DNA from: DATKKK01 sp035542975
GTDB lineage: Archaea; Thermoproteota; Bathyarchaeia; Bathyarchaeales; Bathycorpusculaceae
Reading direction: 5' to 3'
Length of the DNA: 15,886 nt
NCBI GenBank assembly: GCA_035542975.1
Contig: DATKKK010000086.1
Coordinates: 1 to 15,886 of the forward strand
Shown: piece after piece, positions 13,261 to 15,886 of the stretch
Layout: every line of letters begins with the position of its first letter
Position numbering within the stretch: the stretch's first letter is position 1
Translations under genes and position numbers: made by a program
The notes under the pieces: model-generated
What the model was told of the DNA's origin: nothing
Databases searched by the model: none
Seen by the model: only the letters and a program-made list of their open reading frames with translations

Positions 13261-14220
13261 TCAGTTTGTCTCTTGGAGAGCTTTCAGTCGTTTGATTATG
13301 TTTGGATGTGTTGAGAACACTTCTGCGATCTTAGCGCCGGTTGTGAGTTTCTGGGATAGGATTCCTTCAACTAGTTTCTGGTCGCTTTGACCAGCGACCT
13401 TTGATATCTCGGCGGAGTCTATCGCAGCGCGGTCAGGGTCTGTGATGAAGAGTGCTTTGAAGGCGTTAAGGTTTTGTTTTTGAGTTTTGGTTTTTCCCAT
13501 GTTCTTGGATGCGTGGACTATTTTTGCCAAGCCTGTTGAGAGTTTTTGTGAGCCATTGTCAACGATGGTTGCGCTGTGTCTGTCTGCGTAGTATTCGCGT
13601 AGTCGGCTTAGTGAGAGCGTGAACAGGTAGAGAACAAACCAGCCGATCATGAAGATTATGCCTATTATTGCGCTGCTGCTGCCATCCTCTTTTTGCCTGT
13701 TGTACATGGATGACATGGTAAGCGAGAAGCCTATGTAATAAAGCAAAGCGGGTAACAGTGAGACGAACATCATTATTTGCACATCTTTGTGTTTCAGATG
13801 CCCGAGCTCGTGTCCGATTACGGCTTCAACTTCGCCTGAATTCAACGTTTGCAGTAATCCACTTGTGACGGCTATTCGGCTGCCAGATAAGGGAGTGCCA
13901 TATGCCATCGCGTTCGGGAGTGGGATCTGTGCGAGCATCAGTTTGGGCGTGCTCACGCCGCTTTTTTGGCTGAGGTTTTCAACCATTTGATGAAGCTCTG
14001 GGTTTTCGTTTGCGGGCAATTCTTTGGCGTGGTAGAGAGCGCCGATCAAGTATGGAGATATCAGCCACTGCACAACGTTTAAACCGATGACAAAGATGGC
14101 TAAGGTGGTTATGGTTAATGAACCTACTAGGCTTAGGATTACAGCTAGAAAGAGCGTGGACAAACCGAATATGACGGCTAGGGTTCCAACCATTGATAAA
14201 CGAAGTTTCCAAAGCTCCAT
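13261..14220 (-). CDS. htpX: HtpX-like M48 membrane zinc metalloprotease
   Basis: Protein of 319 aa. It is an integral membrane protease that degrades damaged or misfolded membrane proteins (family role). Two hydrophobic segments lie at the N-terminus (about 10-31 and 36-58), followed by the cytoplasmic catalytic domain with the zinc motif VIGHELGHLKHKD (His137, Glu138, His141) and the third ligand in LREYYADRHSA (Glu209). Two further hydrophobic segments (about 149-167 and 185-204) lie between them, as in HtpX. The active site is complete. GTG at 14229 could extend the protein by three residues, but the ATG at 14220 has GGTG six bases upstream and a TATA-like box (14264-14256) at the right distance, so it is preferred. 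It is flanked by stem-loop/T-tract elements at both ends and is probably its own transcription unit. Confidence 0.94.
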   Translation of the reverse strand: MELWKLRLSMVGTLAVIFGLSTLFLAVILSLVGSLTITTLAIFVIGLNVVQWLISPYLIGALYHAKELPANENPELHQMVENLSQKSGVSTPKLMLAQIPLPNAMAYGTPLSGSRIAVTSGLLQTLNSGEVEAVIGHELGHLKHKDVQIMMFVSLLPALLYYIGFSLTMSSMYNRQKEDGSSSAIIGIIFMIGWFVLYLFTLSLSRLREYYADRHSATIVDNGSQKLSTGLAKIVHASKNMGKTKTQKQNLNAFKALFITDPDRAAIDSAEISKVAGQSDQKLVEGILSQKLTTGAKIAEVFSTHPNIIKRLKALQETN

Positions 14221-14255
14221 TAAATACACCGAGGTTTTGGATGAGATGATGGCTG

Positions 14256-14264
14256 CTTATATTT
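14256..14264 (-). promoter_or_regulatory. TATA-like box for htpX
   Basis: AAATATAAG on the minus strand, predicting a start near 14235 and a leader of about 15 nt containing the GGTG before the ATG at 14220. Confidence 0.5.
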
Positions 14265-14274
14265 GTTACGATAT

Positions 14275-14306
14275 GAAAAAACTGTTTTTCGCAATAGTTT
14301 AACAGT
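14275..14306 (-). terminator. hairpin plus T-tract after the toroid gene
   Basis: On the minus strand, ACTGTT (14306-14301) and AACAGT (14286-14281) form a six-base stem with a 14-base loop, followed by six T. It lies about 20 bases past the stop of the toroid gene and upstream of the htpX TATA box. Confidence 0.5.
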
Positions 14307-14324
14307 CGATACATTTGTGTCCGT

Positions 14325-15377
14325 TTAACTTAGGCGCTTCAATGTTCTCAGCGCTATTAGGGTTATCCATTTGCTTGGTTTGCCTTTTGCCTCGATGTTC
14401 GTGTGCATTCTTCCAACCGGCGCAGTTTCAAGTACCCACGTGCCATCTTTTCGACGTTTTTGCATCAAGACTTCAACGGCGTCGGCAAGGCGTTCGTCTT
14501 TCGTGTAGTCAAGTTTGGTGAGAATGTCTAAGCCGCGTAAGATATTGTAGTTATAGAACCATGGGAAGCCGAGTTTGAGCCATGCTTCCTTTATAACCCT
14601 ATAGTTATGGTGATCTGCTTTGAAGAGTCGGTGCATAAGCATGAATTCAGCGCCTTCTTCCACTGTTTTCCTTATTTCTCTGGGTTGGTCTTGTTTTGGT
14701 ATTTCACTGAAGGCTTCCAGTGCGCAGATCGTTCCCATGAAGCAGCTGTGTTTGTCCTTGGCGTGTGCTGGCCAGTATGGGCATTGCCATCCCCCGTCTT
14801 TCATCTGAATTTTCACGAGCCATTCCAAAGCGTTTTGCAGTCGGGGGTCATTTTTGTAGCCGATGCGGATCAGCGCTGCCGACATGTTGCCAGTCAAGCA
14901 GGACATTTGTTGTTGATAATAGGCTTGTCTTGCCCACTCGTCTGGTGGCATTTGAAGTTCTCTTCCTTTTTTCTGTCGCCTTTCGTATTCCGCTAACAGT
15001 TGTTGTATGCTGGAGCCTGCGTAGAAGCCGCCTTCGTCCAGTTGAAACTTAAAAATGAATTCGCAGGCTTTTCGAACTTGTTCGTCTTTTTTGTCCATTC
15101 CTAGCTGGCTTAGGATCATTATCTGCCAAAAGGACGATTTGAATTTTGGTTGGTAAGGTCTTGTTGGGTCTTGCCAGTAGCCTTCAGCATGCTGCTTAGA
15201 CATGATCTTGGCTACTATCTTGGAGGTTGGGATTGCTTTTTGTGCTGCCGTTACTTGCGGGTCATTTTCGCTTTTTTCTAGGATGTCGCGTAGGGTGAAG
15301 TATCTTACTGAAGGGTTGGTTTCTTCCAGAAGCCAGTTGATTGGGCTTCCGTTCAGGAGTTTTTGCCAGTTAATCAT
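14325..15377 (-). CDS. alpha/alpha-toroid (prenyltransferase/squalene-cyclase repeat) protein, unknown function
   Basis: Protein of 350 aa, all-helical by appearance, with no signal peptide or membrane helix. Repeats resemble the QW-type motifs of terpene-cyclase/prenyltransferase toroids: KFQLDEGGFYAG (110-121), KIQMKDGGWQCP (189-200) and QKRRKDGTWVLE (306-317). The N-terminal block INWLLEETNPSVRYFTLRDI is typical of archaeal and bacterial proteins often labelled squalene cyclase or, wrongly, NifH. There is no DXDD or DDXXXXE-type cyclase acid motif I can point to. Cys and His cluster as SCLTGN (Cys159), WQCP (Cys199) and KHSCFMGT (His210, Cys212), a possible metal site analogous to the zinc site of protein prenyltransferases (inference). 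The ATG at 15377 has CGAGGAAC upstream. The tRNA-Lys gene ends only 32 bp before it, with no TATA box between, so it may be co-transcribed with the tRNA. Confidence 0.85.
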   Translation of the reverse strand: MINWQKLLNGSPINWLLEETNPSVRYFTLRDILEKSENDPQVTAAQKAIPTSKIVAKIMSKQHAEGYWQDPTRPYQPKFKSSFWQIMILSQLGMDKKDEQVRKACEFIFKFQLDEGGFYAGSSIQQLLAEYERRQKKGRELQMPPDEWARQAYYQQQMSCLTGNMSAALIRIGYKNDPRLQNALEWLVKIQMKDGGWQCPYWPAHAKDKHSCFMGTICALEAFSEIPKQDQPREIRKTVEEGAEFMLMHRLFKADHHNYRVIKEAWLKLGFPWFYNYNILRGLDILTKLDYTKDERLADAVEVLMQKRRKDGTWVLETAPVGRMHTNIEAKGKPSKWITLIALRTLKRLS

Positions 15378-15409
15378 GAAATAAGTTCCTCGCTAGTAGA
15401 GTTTTTGTG

Positions 15410-15487
15410 TGGCGGGCCCGACGGGAATTGAACCCGCGACCTACGGATTAAGAGTCCGCCGCTCTAGCCTGACTGAGCCACGGGCCC
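15410..15487 (-). tRNA. tRNA-Lys (anticodon CUU), CCA encoded
   Basis: A complete cloverleaf reads on the minus strand from 15487. The acceptor arms GGGCCCG/CGGGCCC pair perfectly. The D arm is GCTC...GAGC, and the anticodon arm GCGGA/TCCGT encloses loop CTCTTAA with anticodon CTT. The variable loop is AGGTC, and the T arm is GCGGG/CCCGT with loop TTCAATT. The discriminator is G, followed by an encoded CCA (15412-15410). There is no intron. The body is 75 nt plus CCA. Confidence 0.97.
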
Positions 15488-15520
15488 GCGGAGCTTCTCT
15501 CGGAAGAGAACCTTCAGTAA

Positions 15521-15530
15521 GAGATATAGA
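15521..15530 (-). promoter_or_regulatory. TATA-like box for the tRNA-Lys gene
   Basis: TCTATATCTC on the minus strand, about 39 nt before the first tRNA base; it predicts a short pre-tRNA leader. A six-base hairpin TTCTCT/AGAGAA (15510-15495) spans the predicted initiation region. Confidence 0.4.
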
Positions 15531-15648
15531 GCTTACGGTGTTCGTTTCTTGTTAAATGTGGTCTGGGATTGAGCCTGATTCTTGTCCGAGGATTCGGCTC
15601 ACGTCGAGATTGTTTTTCTTGCTTGCTCTGATAGTTGGGGTTGTATGG

Positions 15649-15783
15649 TTACTCCGACCGTTTTCCCAAAATATTTTCTTGGAGAGATAACTCCAGTGAA
15701 AGTGAACCAATCACTCGAGTGGTTTTAGCCATATGGTCATTCATGGCCAAATAGAAACTTTCCTTCTCGCTTGGTGAAAGCAT
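15649..15783 (-). CDS. possible small protein of 44 aa, doubtful
   Basis: An ATG-started frame encoding MLSPSEKESFYLAMNDHMAK and a further 24 residues ending LGKRSE. The product is hydrophilic and helical-looking, with no recognised family. Support: balanced composition, ATG start, and a TTTAAA element centred 38 nt upstream inside a perfect palindrome (15814-15829). Against: no Shine-Dalgarno, only moderate codon periodicity, and competing frames on the other strand. It is the best minus-strand candidate in the otherwise empty 15541-15886 stretch. Confidence 0.25.
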   Translation of the reverse strand: MLSPSEKESFYLAMNDHMAKTTRVIGSLSLELSLQENILGKRSE

Positions 15784-15886
15784 GAGTCGCCACAATTGAA
15801 AAGGCGAGTTTTGAACCGTTTAAACGGTTTGTCAACACAACCTTACCGAAGAGTGAAGAGGCAAGGGCGAAAGTGAGAAATCCATC
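15782..15886 (+). pseudogene. possible broken 5' end of a plus-strand gene leaving the window
   Basis: GGTGA (15773-15777) sits four bases before an ATG at 15782 that encodes only MSRHN before TGA. One frame away, from 15786 to the edge, 33 codons stay open with charged, coding-like content (IEKASFEPFKRFVNTTLPKS and more) and purine-rich first codon positions, but with no usable start. Removing a single A after CGCCAC would join the two parts. A one-base insertion, a sequencing error or coincidence are all possible. It conflicts with the minus-strand small frame at 15649-15783 only marginally. Confidence 0.25.
15814..15829. repeat. 16-bp perfect palindrome, operator-like
   Basis: AACCGTTTAAACGGTT is identical on both strands and contains TTTAAA at its centre. 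It could be a TATA box embedded in a dimeric regulator site serving either direction. The rest of 15541-15886 shows no RNA gene or mobile element that I can recognise. Confidence 0.5.

Noticed and set aside
11295..15377. Idea that the toroid protein and the DUF4430 protein are split halves of a transcobalamin-like binder
   Set aside because: Transcobalamin does join a toroid to this kind of domain, but here the toroid gene has no signal peptide, is on the other strand about 3 kb away, and belongs to a different soluble family.
15541..15660. Possible structured RNA around GAGCC...GGCTC (15571-15600)
   Set aside because: Only a five-base stem is evident; I see no SRP RNA, RNase P or riboswitch signature, and the following T-tract on the plus strand does not follow any plus-strand gene.
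15740..15886. 49-codon open frame on the minus strand entering from the right edge
   Set aside because: Its composition looks like the antisense of the charged plus-strand frame, and first-position purine use favours the other strand, so it was not called as a partial gene.

Overview
This window looks like archaeal chromosome, most probably from a Bathyarchaeia-like (TACK) lineage. That placement is inferred from gene content, not from a phylogenetic marker. Archaeal signs are a DUF373 membrane protein, a COG1340 coiled-coil protein, a Ygr210-type TGS GTPase, a lone ADP-forming acyl-CoA synthetase beta subunit, an archaeal-type UPP synthase, TATA-like boxes about 25 nt before several starts, leaderless starts, and TTG/GTG starts. 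There is no rRNA, CRISPR array, insertion sequence or phage block; the window is mostly housekeeping and metabolic, with a few poorly understood genes.

Layout. (1) 1-1227, minus: two tandem zinc-dependent medium-chain dehydrogenases, the first cut by the window edge. (2) 1353-1706, plus: a small two-helix membrane protein whose stop lies 1 bp from the E2 stop. (3) 1708-4783, minus: a compact E1alpha-E1beta-E2 operon of a 2-oxoacid or acetoin dehydrogenase complex, with no E3 gene here. (4) 4961-6184, plus: Ygr210/OLA1-like GTPase, divergent from E1alpha and convergent with uppS (6-bp gap). (5) 6191-10584, minus: acdB, COG1340, DUF373, a methylthio-purine nucleoside phosphorylase and uppS; junctions are tight except for a 47-bp gap with its own TATA before DUF373, and non-ATG starts are common. 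(6) 10747-11885, plus: an ECF transporter S component overlapping a membrane-anchored DUF4430 protein, a candidate vitamin or corrinoid uptake pair. (7) 11951-14220, minus: an M20 metallopeptidase and an HtpX-like M48 protease, each with its own TATA box. (8) 14325-15487, minus: tRNA-Lys(CUU) with encoded CCA, followed 32 bp later by an alpha/alpha-toroid (prenyltransferase-repeat) protein. (9) 15488-15886: the tRNA promoter, then about 350 bp with no confident gene, holding a 44-codon frame, a 16-bp perfect palindrome and a possible broken gene start at the right edge.

How the genes fit together. The E1/E2 complex makes acyl-CoA, and an ADP-forming acyl-CoA synthetase could conserve that thioester energy as ATP; only the beta subunit of the latter is present. 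The dehydrogenases beside the E1/E2 operon could supply its substrate (for example polyol or butanediol to ketone), but this is a context hypothesis. The phosphorylase carries Asn where MTA-specific enzymes carry Asp, suggesting a 6-oxopurine (methylthioinosine) substrate. The ECF-S/DUF4430 pair and the tRNA-linked toroid gene are the least characterised and most interesting parts.
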